Source: Novosphingobium percolationis | Lineage (GTDB): Bacteria; Pseudomonadota; Alphaproteobacteria; Sphingomonadales; Sphingomonadaceae | DNA length: 64,000 bases | Direction of reading: 5' to 3' | NCBI RefSeq assembly: GCF_020179425.1 | Contig: NZ_JAILYM010000001.1 | Coordinates: 434,001-498,000, forward strand | In this document: in pieces, positions 44,560 to 54,596 of the stretch | Layout: each line of letters opens with the position of its first letter | Position numbering within the stretch: position 1 is the stretch's first letter | Program-made: the position numbers and the translations under genes | Notes under the pieces: generated by a model | What the model was told of the DNA's origin: nothing | Seen by the model: only the letters and a program-made list of their open reading frames with translations | The model's database searches: none

Positions 44560-45561
44560 TCAGCGAAGGACGACGATCTGCTCCACCAGACGCTGGTTGG
44601 CAAGGCTGGCGGCCTTGGTTGCGCCCTGTTCGTAGTTGCCGGGCTTGGCCTGGAATTCGAACTTGCGCGTCTTGCCGAACATCATGCCACCGTGGCCGAA
44701 AGCCGCCATCAGCCCGCCCGCGACGTTGGCGGCGGCCTGCGTGGTCTTGTCGAGGCCGCTGGAGGCATCATGCTTCTCGATCAGGTCGCCGTCTACCGGA
44801 ATGCCACGCGCCAGCGTCATCGTCACCGTCTTGCCGTTGCTGCCCAGCACGGTCATCCGCGAGAAGCCGGACACGACCGAAACGTTCGCATTGACCTCCA
44901 ACCCGCCGAAGCTGAACGCACCGGGGCGCTTCTGGTCGGAAAAGTCGATCAGGTAGGTCACGCCGATCACCGGCACGCCCGCCGCCTTCGCATAGTTCGA
45001 CAGCGCCATGCTGGCCTGCCCCGCCTCCATCGACAGGCCGATGCTGGACAGGCCGCTGCCCTGGAAATCGCCGGGCAGCATGATCAGTGTCGGCAGCACC
45101 GTCGGCTTGACGTAGGTCGCCTTCCCCTTGCTCTTCTTCTCCAGCATGATCGACACGTCGAGCGGCGAGGGATTGCCGTGCGGCTTGGCGAGTTCGGGCG
45201 CGGCGAACACCGTGGCGGCATCGCGCACGGCAAAGCCCGCGCCGGTCAGCTGTGTCACGAAATCGGCATAGGCGGCATCGGCCACCGCCTGCATCATCTG
45301 CGGGGTGACGCCGACGAGCGAGGACTTCGCCTTGGTCGTGCCGCCAAAGGCCCCGATCATGCCACCGGTCGCCTTGGTCTGGTCGGTCGATTCGAAGATG
45401 AAGCCGACGTTGAACGCGCCAATCGCCACGGCGCTCGCGCCCTTGACCGCGTCCTTGCCCGACACCTTGACGAGCTGGTCGGGCGCGGCGGCGGCAGGGG
45501 CGGCGATCGTGGCAAGCGCCAGCGCGGGCGCAGCGAGAAAAAACAGACGGCTCTTGGTCAT
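44560..45561 (-). CDS. Secreted protein of unknown function
   Basis: A 333-residue protein with a clear signal peptide (LFFLAAPALALATIAAPAAAA). The mature part has several Gly/Ala/Ser-rich stretches and repeated beta-type segments (GAFNVGFIFES, GVPVIGVTYLIDFSD, AFSFGGLEVNANVSVV). No catalytic motif was recognised. The ATG at 45561 starts the signal peptide; the frame opens 57 bases earlier. It follows dprA on the same strand. Confidence 0.72.
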   Translation of the reverse strand: MTKSRLFFLAAPALALATIAAPAAAAPDQLVKVSGKDAVKGASAVAIGAFNVGFIFESTDQTKATGGMIGAFGGTTKAKSSLVGVTPQMMQAVADAAYADFVTQLTGAGFAVRDAATVFAAPELAKPHGNPSPLDVSIMLEKKSKGKATYVKPTVLPTLIMLPGDFQGSGLSSIGLSMEAGQASMALSNYAKAAGVPVIGVTYLIDFSDQKRPGAFSFGGLEVNANVSVVSGFSRMTVLGSNGKTVTMTLARGIPVDGDLIEKHDASSGLDKTTQAAANVAGGLMAAFGHGGMMFGKTRKFEFQAKPGNYEQGATKAASLANQRLVEQIVVLR

Positions 45562-45638
45562 GGCAGCATCCCCCGGAAACGGTAGCCACACCCTAGAGCG
45601 CTGCAAAACCGTCACCATCCCACGATCGGGGGATGTCG

Positions 45639-46754
45639 TCAGGCGAGCGAGACCCTGCCCCCGGCATGGCGGATGAGACGCCCTGCCAGTTCCAGTTCGA
45701 GCAGCGCGGTCTGCACGGCTCCAGTCGACGCGCCGCTCTGGCGGACGATCTCGTCCACCGGCACCGGCGCGGTGCCCAGCAGGCCCGCGATATCGGCAGG
45801 GTCTTCCGGTTCGGCGGGCACAAACGCCATCGGCTCGCTTTCGCGAAAGGTCGAGCGCGGCGCGCCGTCGAAGCCCGCCAGCAGTTCGATCACGTCCTGC
45901 GCGCTCTGCACCAGCACCGCGCCTTCGCGGATCAGGTGGTTGCAGCCCTGCGAGCGGCTGTCGAGCGGCGAGCCGGGAATGGCCATGACCTCGCGCCCCG
46001 CCTCCGCCGCAAGCCGCGCGGTGATCAGAGAGCCAGACTTTGGCGCCGCCTCCACCACCAACGTCCCACTTGCCAGCCCGGCGATGATGCGGTTGCGCCA
46101 GGGGAAGTGACGGGCCAGCGGTTCGGTGCGCGGCGGCATTTCCGCGATCAGCAGCCCGCGTGTCGCGACCTCTTCCTGCAGGTCCAGGTTCTCGGGCGGG
46201 TAGGTCACGTCGATGCCGCTGGCGATGACGCCGATCGTGCCGCCCCCTTCGGACATGCCCGCCAGCGCGCCCGCATGGGCGGCGGAATCGATGCCCCGGG
46301 CAAGACCGGAGACCACGGCGTAGCCCTCGCCCGCCAGCGCGGTCGCGAACTGGCGCGCCAGCTTGACCGCGCCCGCCGAGGCATTGCGCGCGCCGACCAC
46401 CGCCACCGATGGCCGCGTGAACAGCGCCGCATCGCCGCGCACGGTCAGGATCGGCGGCGGGCTTTCAAGGCGCGCGAGGCCTTCGGGATAGTCGGGAGAA
46501 TCGTGGAACAGGTAACGCGCGCCAAGCTTGCGCACCGCCGCGATCTCGTCCTCGATCCGCGCGGCCTCGGCGGGGCGATAACGCGCACCGCCCCGCCCCG
46601 CCAGGTCGGGCAGCGCGGCGATGGCCTCGCTCGCGGTACCGAAGCGGCGCAGCAACTGGGCATAGCTGACCGGCCCGACGTTGGGCGAGCGCAGCAGGCG
46701 GATGCGGGCGAACGCCTCGTCGCGGCTCAGTGCGGGCGCCTGCGCCTCGCTCAC
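45639..46754 (-). CDS. dprA: DNA-processing protein DprA
   Basis: Protects incoming single-stranded DNA and loads RecA during natural transformation; 371 residues. The Rossmann core shows [22 protein letters not shown] and [12 protein letters not shown]; an N-terminal SAM-like region and a C-terminal winged-helix-like part ([12 protein letters not shown]) flank it. The GTG at 46754 overlaps the plsY stop in GTGA; a much longer open frame upstream is a shadow of plsY. Confidence 0.95.
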   Translation of the reverse strand: MSEAQAPALSRDEAFARIRLLRSPNVGPVSYAQLLRRFGTASEAIAALPDLAGRGGARYRPAEAARIEDEIAAVRKLGARYLFHDSPDYPEGLARLESPPPILTVRGDAALFTRPSVAVVGARNASAGAVKLARQFATALAGEGYAVVSGLARGIDSAAHAGALAGMSEGGGTIGVIASGIDVTYPPENLDLQEEVATRGLLIAEMPPRTEPLARHFPWRNRIIAGLASGTLVVEAAPKSGSLITARLAAEAGREVMAIPGSPLDSRSQGCNHLIREGAVLVQSAQDVIELLAGFDGAPRSTFRESEPMAFVPAEPEDPADIAGLLGTAPVPVDEIVRQSGASTGAVQTALLELELAGRLIRHAGGRVSLA

Positions 46755-47344
46755 CCTTTCGACCCGACTTTCGGTTCCGTGCCCGCACGCAGGCGGGCGA
46801 TGTTGGCGCGGTGCAGCCAGAACACCAGCAGCGCGAGCAGCGCCAGCACCAGCGCATCGTCGCGATAGCCGAGGATCACTGCCGCGACAGGGGCCGCCAG
46901 GGCGGCGGACAGCCCGCCGAGCGAGGAAATCCGCGTGATCGCCAGCATCCCTAGCCACACCACGGCATAGGCCAGCCCGATCGGCCAGGCGAGCCCGAGC
47001 GAAACGCCCATCAGCGTCGCCACGCCCTTGCCGCCCTTGAAGCGCAGCCACACCGGGAAGCAGTGCCCCAGCACCGCGCCCAGAGCCGCCAGCGCTTCGG
47101 CTCCGGCCCACAGGTGGCGGGCGAGCAGCACCGCGGCCAGCCCCTTGCCCATGTCGAGCAGCAGCGTCGACGCCGCCAGCCCCTTGCGCCCGGTGCGCAG
47201 CACGTTGGTCGCTCCGATGTTGCCCGAACCGATGGCGCGCAAGTCGCCAGCCCCGGTCAGGCGGGTGAGGATGAGGCCGAAGGGGACGGACCCCAGGGCA
47301 TAGCCGAGCGCGAGCGCGAAAATCTGTTCCACAAGCGGGGTCAT
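46751..47344 (-). CDS. plsY: Glycerol-3-phosphate acyltransferase PlsY
   Basis: Membrane acyltransferase that moves an acyl group from acyl phosphate to glycerol 3-phosphate, the first step of phospholipid synthesis; 197 residues. The motifs [30 protein letters not shown] and several membrane helices are diagnostic. ATG 47344 begins [19 protein letters not shown]. Divergent from murI and coupled to dprA. Confidence 0.96.
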   Translation of the reverse strand: MTPLVEQIFALALGYALGSVPFGLILTRLTGAGDLRAIGSGNIGATNVLRTGRKGLAASTLLLDMGKGLAAVLLARHLWAGAEALAALGAVLGHCFPVWLRFKGGKGVATLMGVSLGLAWPIGLAYAVVWLGMLAITRISSLGGLSAALAAPVAAVILGYRDDALVLALLALLVFWLHRANIARLRAGTEPKVGSKG

Positions 47345-47449
47345 ATCGCCGCTGCGAAACAAAAGGGAGAGGCGGCTTTCCTTTTTGGCGGCTCTGCCAG
47401 TAGAACGCCCCCTATGAGGGCAGGCTTTCAGGATCGAGTTGCGTCCGAA

Positions 47450-48268
47450 ATGGCGCGAACCAGCGCGGTGGCGGCGGATCCAGCCGCTCCGCTGCTGCTG
47501 TTCGATTCGGGAGTCGGCGGGTTGTCGGTGCTGGCCAAGGTGCGCAAGCTGCTCCCGCAGGCACCGGTGATCTACGCCGCAGACAATGCCGGGCTGCCCT
47601 ATGGCGACAAGACGGAGGCGCAGATCGCCGCGCGCGTGTCGGGCCTGCTGGGCCGCATGACCGAACGCTTCCGCCCACGCCTCGTCTGCATCGCCTGCAA
47701 CACCGCTTCGACCATCGCGCTCGCTTCGGTGCGCGAGGTGCTGGAAGTGCCGATCGTGGGCACGGTGCCCGCGATCAAGCCCGCCGCCGCGATGACGCGC
47801 ACCGGAGTGATCGGCCTGCTCGGCACCGCCGCCACGATCCGGCAGGGCTATGTCGATCGGCTGGAGGCCGAATTTGCCGCCGACAAGCTGCTGCTGCGCC
47901 ATGGCGCGCCCGAACTGGTCGCCGCGGCTGAAGCCAAGCTGCGCGGCGAAGCGGTGGATCCCGAAGTCTATACCCGCGCCGCTGCCGCCTTGCGCGCGAT
48001 GCCCGGTGGCGAACGGATCGACACCGTGGTGCTGGCCTGCACCCACTTTCCGCTGGTGCAGGACGAACTGGCACAGGCCTTCGGGCCGGACGTCCGCTTC
48101 ATCGATGGATCGGACGGGATCGCAAGGCGCATCGCCGCCTTGACGCAAGGGCAGGACTGGCGGCGCGACGCGCCCGATCTGGCGCTGTTCACCCGGGCCG
48201 ACGATTCCATCACCGGGCTATCCGGGGCGCTCGCCGCGCACGGGCTCGCCCGCGTGGCCGTGTTCTGA
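47450..48268 (+). CDS. murI: Glutamate racemase
   Basis: Supplies D-glutamate for peptidoglycan; about 272 residues. The N-terminal [11 protein letters not shown] and the two catalytic cysteine motifs CIACNTAS and VLACTHFPL are intact. ATG 47450 is used; an in-frame ATG at 47414 would add 12 residues and neither has a strong ribosome site. Divergent from plsY. Confidence 0.95.
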   Translation: MARTSAVAADPAAPLLLFDSGVGGLSVLAKVRKLLPQAPVIYAADNAGLPYGDKTEAQIAARVSGLLGRMTERFRPRLVCIACNTASTIALASVREVLEVPIVGTVPAIKPAAAMTRTGVIGLLGTAATIRQGYVDRLEAEFAADKLLLRHGAPELVAAAEAKLRGEAVDPEVYTRAAAALRAMPGGERIDTVVLACTHFPLVQDELAQAFGPDVRFIDGSDGIARRIAALTQGQDWRRDAPDLALFTRADDSITGLSGALAAHGLARVAVF

Positions 48269-48279
48269 AGGGGGCTACG

Positions 48280-49242
48280 GTGGGACTGCCGTCGAGAATT
48301 TTCATCGCGCTGTTCCTGCTGACGGCCGGCCCGTACTACTGGTACCTGATCGACGCGCGCACCGCTGAAGCCCCGACGCCACGGATCGACATCGCCGCGC
48401 TGCGCCGTGCCGCTGATCGCATTCCCGGCCCTCGCCCGGTGGAGATAGCCTATGCTCCCGTCGCGGTGCGCCGCATGGCAGGCACGATGCTGGTGGCGGG
48501 CGGCGGTCTGCGCTCGCAACTGGTGGGCAAGGTGGCCTATCGCCTCGTCACGCCCGGCGGCGACACGGTGATCGATGCCGGCCCCAACCGCGCGCAGGCA
48601 GAGGAAATCGGCTTCGACCACTTCAACGATGCCGCACGGCACCAGGTCGATGGCTGGATGATGCGCTCGCGGCGGATCGTTTTCACGCATGAACATCCCG
48701 ATTTCGTGGGCGGCTTCACCACCTCGGCCTTGTTCGACCAGATCGCGCCCAAAGTCGTGGTGACGCGCGTGCAAGTCGAGACGATGGACCGCATGCGCCC
48801 CGGCGTGAAGGCGCAGGTCGCGCCGGTTGTCGACGCGCAGGGGCCCACGCCGATCGCGCCGGGCGTGGTGTTCGTGCCCACCCCCGGCCATTCGCGCGGC
48901 TCGCAGATGATCTACGTGCGTCTTGCCGATGGGCGCGAATACCTGTTCGCCGGGGATACCGCGGCGATGCAGCGCAACGTCACCTGGCAGCGCCCGCGTT
49001 CGCGACTCGCGTCGGCCTGGCAAGGGGGCGAGGATCGCGCCGCGGTCGTCGGATGGCTCAAGGCGCTGGCAGCCCTGCACACGCAGGCGCCGGGCCTGAC
49101 GGTGGTCTACGGCAGCGATCTCACCTGGCTCGAAAGCCGGCGCGGGCCGCATTTCAGGAGCGCCTTCCGCTACGGCTCGGGCGAGCGGCGCGGCGTGCTC
49201 TCCGATGGCGACGTCGTGTCCGACAGCGACGCCAACAATTGA
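48280..49242 (+). CDS. Membrane-anchored MBL-fold hydrolase
   Basis: A 320-residue protein with an N-terminal signal or anchor ([18 protein letters not shown]) and a metallo-beta-lactamase domain: [10 protein letters not shown] (HxHxD), [10 protein letters not shown] and LFAGDTAA. The substrate is unknown, but location in the periplasm or on the membrane is likely. The start is GTG 48280, 11 bases after murI. Confidence 0.84.
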   Translation: MGLPSRIFIALFLLTAGPYYWYLIDARTAEAPTPRIDIAALRRAADRIPGPRPVEIAYAPVAVRRMAGTMLVAGGGLRSQLVGKVAYRLVTPGGDTVIDAGPNRAQAEEIGFDHFNDAARHQVDGWMMRSRRIVFTHEHPDFVGGFTTSALFDQIAPKVVVTRVQVETMDRMRPGVKAQVAPVVDAQGPTPIAPGVVFVPTPGHSRGSQMIYVRLADGREYLFAGDTAAMQRNVTWQRPRSRLASAWQGGEDRAAVVGWLKALAALHTQAPGLTVVYGSDLTWLESRRGPHFRSAFRYGSGERRGVLSDGDVVSDSDANN

Positions 49243-49360
49243 TGCTGGCCAAGGCCTTGCGAGAGGCGTAAGAGCCGCCACATTCGCCGATGAGGGGCCT
49301 GTGGGATCGGGTGCCCTTGTCTGGAGACGGTCGGTCTCCATGCAGCAGAGGAGCGGCGGG

Positions 49361-50581
49361 GTGAATTACGATCAGGTTTTTGATTCCGCTATCGAACGTC
49401 TGCATTCCGAGGGACGTTACCGCGTCTTCATCGACATCCTGCGCAACAAGGGCGCCTACCCCAATGCACGGTGCTTTGCCGGGCACAACGGGCCCAAGCC
49501 GATCACCGTGTGGTGTTCCAACGATTACCTTGCGATGGGCCAGCATCCCAAAGTGATTGCCGCGATGGAAGAGGCGCTGCACGACGTGGGCGCGGGCTCG
49601 GGCGGCACGCGCAACATCGGTGGCAACACGCACTATCACATCCAGCTCGAACAGGAACTGGCCGACCTGCATGGCAAGGACGGTGCGCTGCTGTTCACGT
49701 CGGGCTATGTCTCGAACGACGCCACGCTGTCGACGCTGGCCAAGATCCTGCCGGGCTGCGTGATCTTCTCCGACGAGCTGAACCACGCCTCGATGATCGC
49801 GGGCATCCGCAATTCGGGCGCGGACAAGAAGGTGTTCCGTCACAACGACATCGAGCATCTGGAGGAGCTACTGGCCGAAACCGATCCGGCGCTGCCCAAG
49901 CTGATCGCGTTCGAAAGCGTCTATTCGATGGACGGCGATGTCGCCCCGATCCACGCGATCTGCGACCTCGCCGAAAAGTACAATGCGCTGACGTACATCG
50001 ATGAAGTTCACGCCGTGGGCATGTACGGCCCGCGCGGGGGCGGCATCACCGATCGCGATGAAGCGGCGCACCGTATCGACATCATCGAAGGCACGCTGGG
50101 CAAGGCTTTCGGCGTGATGGGCGGCTACATTGCGGCCGACACCCGGATCATCGACGTGATCCGCTCCTACGCGCCGGGCTTCATCTTCACCACCTCGCTC
50201 TCGCCCGTGCTGGTCGCCGGCGTGCTGGCGAGCGTGCGCCACCTCAAGGCCAGCAGCGTCGAGCGCGAGGGCCAGCAGGCCGCCGCCGCCCGCCTCAAGG
50301 AGCTGTTCCGCGACGCAGGGCTGCCGGTGATGGCTTCGACCACGCACATCGTGCCGCTGATGGTCGGCGATCCGGTGCGCGCCAAGAAGGTCAGCGACAT
50401 CCTGCTCGCCGAATATGGCGTGTACGTGCAGCCGATCAATTTCCCGACCGTGCCGCGCGGCACCGAGCGCCTGCGCTTCACGCCCGGCCCTGCCCACAGC
50501 GAAGCGATGATGGTCGATCTGACCAAGGCGCTGGTGGAGATCTGGGAACGGCTCGACCTGGAAGTGAGGAAGGCGGCCTGA
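49361..50581 (+). CDS. hemA: 5-aminolevulinate synthase
   Basis: PLP enzyme that condenses glycine and succinyl-CoA, the first step of heme synthesis in alphaproteobacteria; 406 residues. The N-terminal [19 protein letters not shown], the [12 protein letters not shown] glycine loop, [10 protein letters not shown] and the PLP Lys248 in GTLGKAFG are all present. The GTG at 49361 was chosen because GAGGAG lies seven bases upstream and because the numbering puts the PLP Lys at the position reported for Rhodobacter. The ATG at 49340 and the longer frame are less likely. Followed by a strong terminator. Confidence 0.96.
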   Translation: MNYDQVFDSAIERLHSEGRYRVFIDILRNKGAYPNARCFAGHNGPKPITVWCSNDYLAMGQHPKVIAAMEEALHDVGAGSGGTRNIGGNTHYHIQLEQELADLHGKDGALLFTSGYVSNDATLSTLAKILPGCVIFSDELNHASMIAGIRNSGADKKVFRHNDIEHLEELLAETDPALPKLIAFESVYSMDGDVAPIHAICDLAEKYNALTYIDEVHAVGMYGPRGGGITDRDEAAHRIDIIEGTLGKAFGVMGGYIAADTRIIDVIRSYAPGFIFTTSLSPVLVAGVLASVRHLKASSVEREGQQAAAARLKELFRDAGLPVMASTTHIVPLMVGDPVRAKKVSDILLAEYGVYVQPINFPTVPRGTERLRFTPGPAHSEAMMVDLTKALVEIWERLDLEVRKAA

Positions 50582-50605
50582 CCGCCTGATATCACGAGCT
50601 TTTAC

Positions 50606-50639
50606 AAAAAGCCCTCTTCCACACGGAAGGGGGCTTTTT
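50606..50639 (+). terminator. Rho-independent terminator of hemA
   Basis: AAAAAGCCCTCTTCC and GGAAGGGGGCTTTTT form a 15-base stem with one G-T wobble and the loop ACAC, ending in TTTTT. It lies 25 bases past the hemA stop. Confidence 0.88.
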
Positions 50640-50694
50640 GCTGTGCGTCGCGCAGCGGGGTGGGCTGAAGCCCCGCGCTGCGCCCGCACCACAG

Positions 50695-50731
50695 AAAAGG
50701 CCCCGGCACGCATCCGTGCCGAGGCCTTTTT
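50695..50731. terminator. Terminator of the ornithine/lysine decarboxylase gene
   Basis: AAAAGGCC-CGGCACG and CGTGCCG-GGCCTTTTT make a long GC-rich stem around CATC, 20 bases past the decarboxylase stop (minus strand). T-runs on both sides allow use in either direction. An imperfect third hairpin (50650-50683) lies between it and the hemA terminator. Confidence 0.8.
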
Positions 50732-50750
50732 CTTGTTGGTGCAGCGACGA

Positions 50751-51959
50751 TCAGCGCAACGAAACGACGTTGTCCGAAACGCGCGGATCACGGCGGTCGC
50801 CCCGATACTGGCTGGCCATCGGCTCGTCCGAGACGGTGTAGACCTCGGTGGCGTCGAAGCCGTTGAACGCGGTCTTCATTGCCGCGCCATAGGCGCCGAG
50901 CATGCCGATCTCGATGAAATCGCCCGCCCGGATGTCGCCCGGCAGTTCGAACGGACCGTCCATGTGGTCCATGTCGTCGCAGGTCGGCCCCCAGAACGAG
51001 AAGCCCTCCACGTCCGCCGAAGCGCCATCGCGCAGCAGGCGGACCGGGAAGCGCCAGCCCACGTGAGCCGCATCGAACAGCGCGCCATAGGCACCGTCGT
51101 TGATGTACAGCTCTTCGCCGCGGCGCTTTTCCACGCGCACGATGATCGAGTTGTATTCGGCGCACAACGCACGGCCCGGCTCGCACCACAGCTCGGCCGA
51201 ATACGACACCGGCAGCGATTCATAGGTGCGGTCGATGACGTCGAAGTAGTCTTCGAGCGGAGGCGGTTCCATGCCCGGATAGATCGACGGAAAACCACCG
51301 CCCACGTCGATGATGTCGACTGTGACAGAGGCATCGACGATAGCGGCGCGCGCCTTTTCCAGCGCCTGCACGTAGGCATGGGGACTCATCGCCTGGCTAC
51401 CGACGTGGAAGCAGATGCCCAGCGAATCCGCGATCTGGCGGGTAGCCTGCAGCAGTTCCGCCGCTTGCGTCAGGTCGCAGCCGAACTTGCTGGCAAGGCT
51501 GAGTTCCGAATATTCCGACGAAACACGCAGACGCACGCACAGCGTCAGGTCTTCGGGGATCACGCCGCCATTGGCCTTGGTGGTCGCGGCCGCGATCTTC
51601 TCCAACTCCTCGAGCGAATCGAGGCTGAAAACGCGCACGCCATGGTCGCGGTAGGCTTCCACGATCGCACTTGGCGTCTTGACCGGATGCATGAAGCACA
51701 GCGTCGCTTGCGGCAGGGTCGAGCGCACCAGACGGACCTCGGCGATCGAAGCGACGTCGTAGTGGGTCACCCCCGCATCCCACAGGACCTTGAGCAGGTC
51801 GGGCGACGGGTTGGCCTTCACGGCATAAAGCGAGCGGCCCGGGAAATTCTCGACAAAGAACTTCGCGGCCCGCGCCGCAGCGTGCGGGCGGTTCAAAACA
51901 GCGGGTTGGTCGGGCGCGAAGGTGCGCGCTACAGCCAGTGCGTCAGGATGGATGTGCAA
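50751..51959 (-). CDS. Ornithine/lysine decarboxylase (alanine-racemase fold)
   Basis: PLP enzyme of 402 residues in the eukaryotic-type decarboxylase family, producing putrescine or cadaverine. PLP Lys48 in LYAVKANP, the glycine-rich DVGGGFPS, CEPGRALC and the active-site Cys in FWGPTCDDMD are present. Ornithine is the more likely substrate given the neighbouring carboxyspermidine genes, but lysine cannot be excluded. The only usable start is TTG 51959, directly after a structured leader. Confidence 0.9.
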   Translation of the reverse strand: MHIHPDALAVARTFAPDQPAVLNRPHAAARAAKFFVENFPGRSLYAVKANPSPDLLKVLWDAGVTHYDVASIAEVRLVRSTLPQATLCFMHPVKTPSAIVEAYRDHGVRVFSLDSLEELEKIAAATTKANGGVIPEDLTLCVRLRVSSEYSELSLASKFGCDLTQAAELLQATRQIADSLGICFHVGSQAMSPHAYVQALEKARAAIVDASVTVDIIDVGGGFPSIYPGMEPPPLEDYFDVIDRTYESLPVSYSAELWCEPGRALCAEYNSIIVRVEKRRGEELYINDGAYGALFDAAHVGWRFPVRLLRDGASADVEGFSFWGPTCDDMDHMDGPFELPGDIRAGDFIEIGMLGAYGAAMKTAFNGFDATEVYTVSDEPMASQYRGDRRDPRVSDNVVSLR

Positions 51960-52080
51960 CTCAAGGGACCCCCAAACGGAACTGTTGAACGAAGCTGCCT
52001 TGCGGTTTGGAAGTCCCCATGGGGCAGCGAGAGGGGGCTAAATAGGACCCTCGCGCTGAACATCAAGTGAAAAAAAGGGC
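51960..52080 (-). promoter_or_regulatory. Structured leader before the decarboxylase, speF-motif candidate
   Basis: On the minus strand this 5' leader can fold into a stem in which GGGAC/GTCCC (52017-52013 with 51969-51965) and CCAAAC/GTTTGG (52010-52005 with 51977-51972) pair, ending just before the TTG start. A T-run lies at its upstream edge (52070-52076). A cis-regulatory motif called speF is known before alphaproteobacterial ornithine decarboxylase genes; the position fits but a covariance-model match was not tested. Confidence 0.5.
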
Positions 52081-52134
52081 GATTCAGAATTCCGTCAAAA
52101 AAATGAAACAAACACTACCAACGTGGCGGTTTTC

Positions 52135-53352
52135 CTACAGTTTCAGCACATCTGCGAGCGCTCTCCACGCGGGCAGCGACAAGGGGTCGTTGGCCCCGTT
52201 CGCTGCCGTCGGATGCGAGGCGAATCGTGCCACCACCATTTCGGCTGCGGGATCGATCCACAGCGTCTGCCCGTGGATGCCGCGCGCGCTGAAAGCGCCG
52301 CCTTCGTCGTGGGCATGCCACCACTGGCTACCATAGCTCCAGCCCGGCAACTGCGGGTAGCGCGCAGGATCGAACTTACCCGGATCGCCGCCCGCGCGGA
52401 TCGCCGCGATCGCGCCCGGCAGAAGCCCCCCTGTGCGGATCGCCTCGCCGAACCGGGCCAGATCCTCCAGCCGCAGGCAAAGCCCGCCGCCTGCGAACGG
52501 CGTGCCGATCTCGTCGACGATCAGGTCGGCATCGCCCAGCATTCCGCAAGGGCGCCAGATACGCTCGGACAGGACTTGCGCCAGCGGCTTGCCCTCCACC
52601 CGCGCGACGATCCACGCCAGCACCTCGGTGTTGATCGTGCGATAGGTGAACTTGACGTCATGCGCGCCATCGGGGCGCACGGTTTCGAGAAAGGCGCACA
52701 AGTCGCGCGGGCCCTCGTAGGAATTCGGCCTTGGCGTCAGCCCCAGCGCCGCGCTGTAGGCTCCGATTCCCGACGACGGATCGGCATAGTCTTCCGAAAA
52801 ATCGAGCCCCGTGGTCATGTCGAGGACGTGCGACACGCGCGCCGTACCGTACCCGCCCTGCGCCAGTTCCGGCAGGATGTCGCGCACGTGCGCTGACGGA
52901 TCGAGTCGCCCTTCGTCGATCAGCAGCCGCGCCAGCGTGCCGATGAAGCTCTTGGTCACCGAAAACGCGATGTGCCGCGCCTCCGGCCCGGTCACGCCGA
53001 ACCAGCGCTCGAACACCACGGCCCCACGGTGCAGTACAATGATTCCGTCGGTGAAGGCGTCGACCAGCGAATCTTCGAAACGGATGGGCGTTTCTCGCCC
53101 GCTAGGCACGAAGCGCACGTCGGCCAAATCGTTACGCAACGCCCTCGGGAACGGCTGCCCCTCGCCCGAAGCCGCCACGCGGACGGTGGGCAGGAACTGG
53201 CGCATGTTCGCATAGGACCAGCGGATCATCGGAAAGCGCATGTGGTCCGCGCGCGCGGTCAGGATGCGCCGGTCGGGCGGCGGTGGATTGCCCTGCATCC
53301 AGCCCATCGTCACCGGATCGCTGGTGCGCCCGTCGAGCATTTCCTTCGCCAT
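52135..53352 (-). CDS. Serine hydrolase, class C beta-lactamase / NylB-like
   Basis: A 405-residue hydrolase with the beta-lactamase class C fold. The nucleophile motif SVTK is at residues 131-134; TYRTINTEVL resembles the Tyr/Asn region of 6-aminohexanoate-dimer hydrolase (NylB). No signal peptide, so it is probably cytoplasmic. ATG 53352 is preceded by GGGAG with good spacing; the frame extends to 53469 as a shadow. It lies between two polyamine genes on the same strand. Confidence 0.85.
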   Translation of the reverse strand: MAKEMLDGRTSDPVTMGWMQGNPPPPDRRILTARADHMRFPMIRWSYANMRQFLPTVRVAASGEGQPFPRALRNDLADVRFVPSGRETPIRFEDSLVDAFTDGIIVLHRGAVVFERWFGVTGPEARHIAFSVTKSFIGTLARLLIDEGRLDPSAHVRDILPELAQGGYGTARVSHVLDMTTGLDFSEDYADPSSGIGAYSAALGLTPRPNSYEGPRDLCAFLETVRPDGAHDVKFTYRTINTEVLAWIVARVEGKPLAQVLSERIWRPCGMLGDADLIVDEIGTPFAGGGLCLRLEDLARFGEAIRTGGLLPGAIAAIRAGGDPGKFDPARYPQLPGWSYGSQWWHAHDEGGAFSARGIHGQTLWIDPAAEMVVARFASHPTAANGANDPLSLPAWRALADVLKL

Positions 53353-53393
53353 CGGCTTTCTCCCGCCCTTATCTTGTCGGACGGGAGGATGCC

Positions 53394-54590
53394 TCAGGAC
53401 AGCCGGTCGCGGAAGTCCTGATACGAAAACGTCCGCACGCGTTCGAGCGCATCGGTCTCGCTGTCCCACAGCCAGATCGACGGCAGCGGCACGCCGTTGA
53501 AGGTCGTTGTCTTGACCATCGAATAGTGCGCCTGGTCGAGGAACGCGAAGCGCGCACCCGGCTCGCAGGGCACCGGCAGCCGGTAATCGCCGATGACGTC
53601 ACCCGCCAGGCAAGAAGGCCCGCCGAGGCGAACGGGAGCATCACCCTGCCCGTCTTCGTATTCGTCGATCGGCAGTTCGCCCAGCATCGCAGGGCGATAG
53701 GGCGCCTCGATCACGTCGGGCATATGGCACGTCGCCGAAATGTCGGTGATGGCGAGCGGCATCCCGTTCCAGTGGGTATCCAGCACCGTGCCGACGAGAA
53801 TGCCCGCATCGAGCGCCACCGCCTCGCCCGGTTCGAGATAGATCTGGCACCCCGTCTCTTCGCGCACATTCTTGAGAAACTGGATGAGGTCATCGCGCTG
53901 GTAATCGGCGCGCGTGACATGATGCCCGCCACCGAAGTTCAGCCATTCGAGCTGGGGGAAGAACCGCTCGATCCTTGGGCGCAAGGCATCCCACGTGCGC
54001 TGAAGCGGTTCGAAGTCCTGCTCGCACAGCGTGTGGAAATGCAGGCCCGTCACGCCTTCGAGATGCGCGTCCTCAAGCTGGTCGATCGGGAATCCAAGCC
54101 GCGAATGCGGCGCGCACGGATCGTAACGCGGCACTTCACCTTCGGCATGCAACGGGTTGATCCGCAAGGCAATGTCGAAGACCTCACCCTGCGCCCGCGC
54201 CGCGTCGATCTGCGGGCGAAAGCGCGCGTGCTGCCCCGGCGAATTGAAGATCACGTGGTCCGACAGCCGCAGGATCTCGGGCAGGTCGTCCGCCTTGTAG
54301 GCCGCGCAGTATGTCGCGATCTCGCCCTGATAATGCTCCGCTGCCAGCAACGCTTCCCAAAGGCCCGAGGTGCAGACGCCATCGAGGTAGTCCCCGACGA
54401 TCGGCGCCACGCGCCACATGCTGAACGCCTTGAGCGCCGACAGCACCTTGATCCCTGCCGCATCACGGAGATTGGCAAGGATCTTCAGATTCTGCCTGAG
54501 CTTCGCCGCATCCACGACAAAGGCCGGGCTATCCACCCGCCCCATGTCGAACTGCGCAAACGCGCCCGGATCGCCGGCTCTGGTTTCCAT
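53394..54590 (-). CDS. nspC: Carboxy(nor)spermidine decarboxylase
   Basis: PLP decarboxylase of 398 residues that removes the carboxyl of carboxyspermidine or carboxynorspermidine to give spermidine or norspermidine. PLP Lys54 in LSALKAFS, HFHTLCEQD, NFGGGHHVT and EPGEAVALDAG are typical. It pairs with the dehydrogenase at 55152-56357. The ATG at 54590 is six bases past the nuclease-like gene stop. Confidence 0.94.
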   Translation of the reverse strand: METRAGDPGAFAQFDMGRVDSPAFVVDAAKLRQNLKILANLRDAAGIKVLSALKAFSMWRVAPIVGDYLDGVCTSGLWEALLAAEHYQGEIATYCAAYKADDLPEILRLSDHVIFNSPGQHARFRPQIDAARAQGEVFDIALRINPLHAEGEVPRYDPCAPHSRLGFPIDQLEDAHLEGVTGLHFHTLCEQDFEPLQRTWDALRPRIERFFPQLEWLNFGGGHHVTRADYQRDDLIQFLKNVREETGCQIYLEPGEAVALDAGILVGTVLDTHWNGMPLAITDISATCHMPDVIEAPYRPAMLGELPIDEYEDGQGDAPVRLGGPSCLAGDVIGDYRLPVPCEPGARFAFLDQAHYSMVKTTTFNGVPLPSIWLWDSETDALERVRTFSYQDFRDRLS

Positions 54591-54596
54591 ATCAAC

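Noticed and set aside
50751..51959. Diaminopimelate decarboxylase (lysA)
   Set aside because: The active-site segment FWGPTCDDMD and the whole layout match ornithine/lysine decarboxylases, and the neighbours are polyamine genes.
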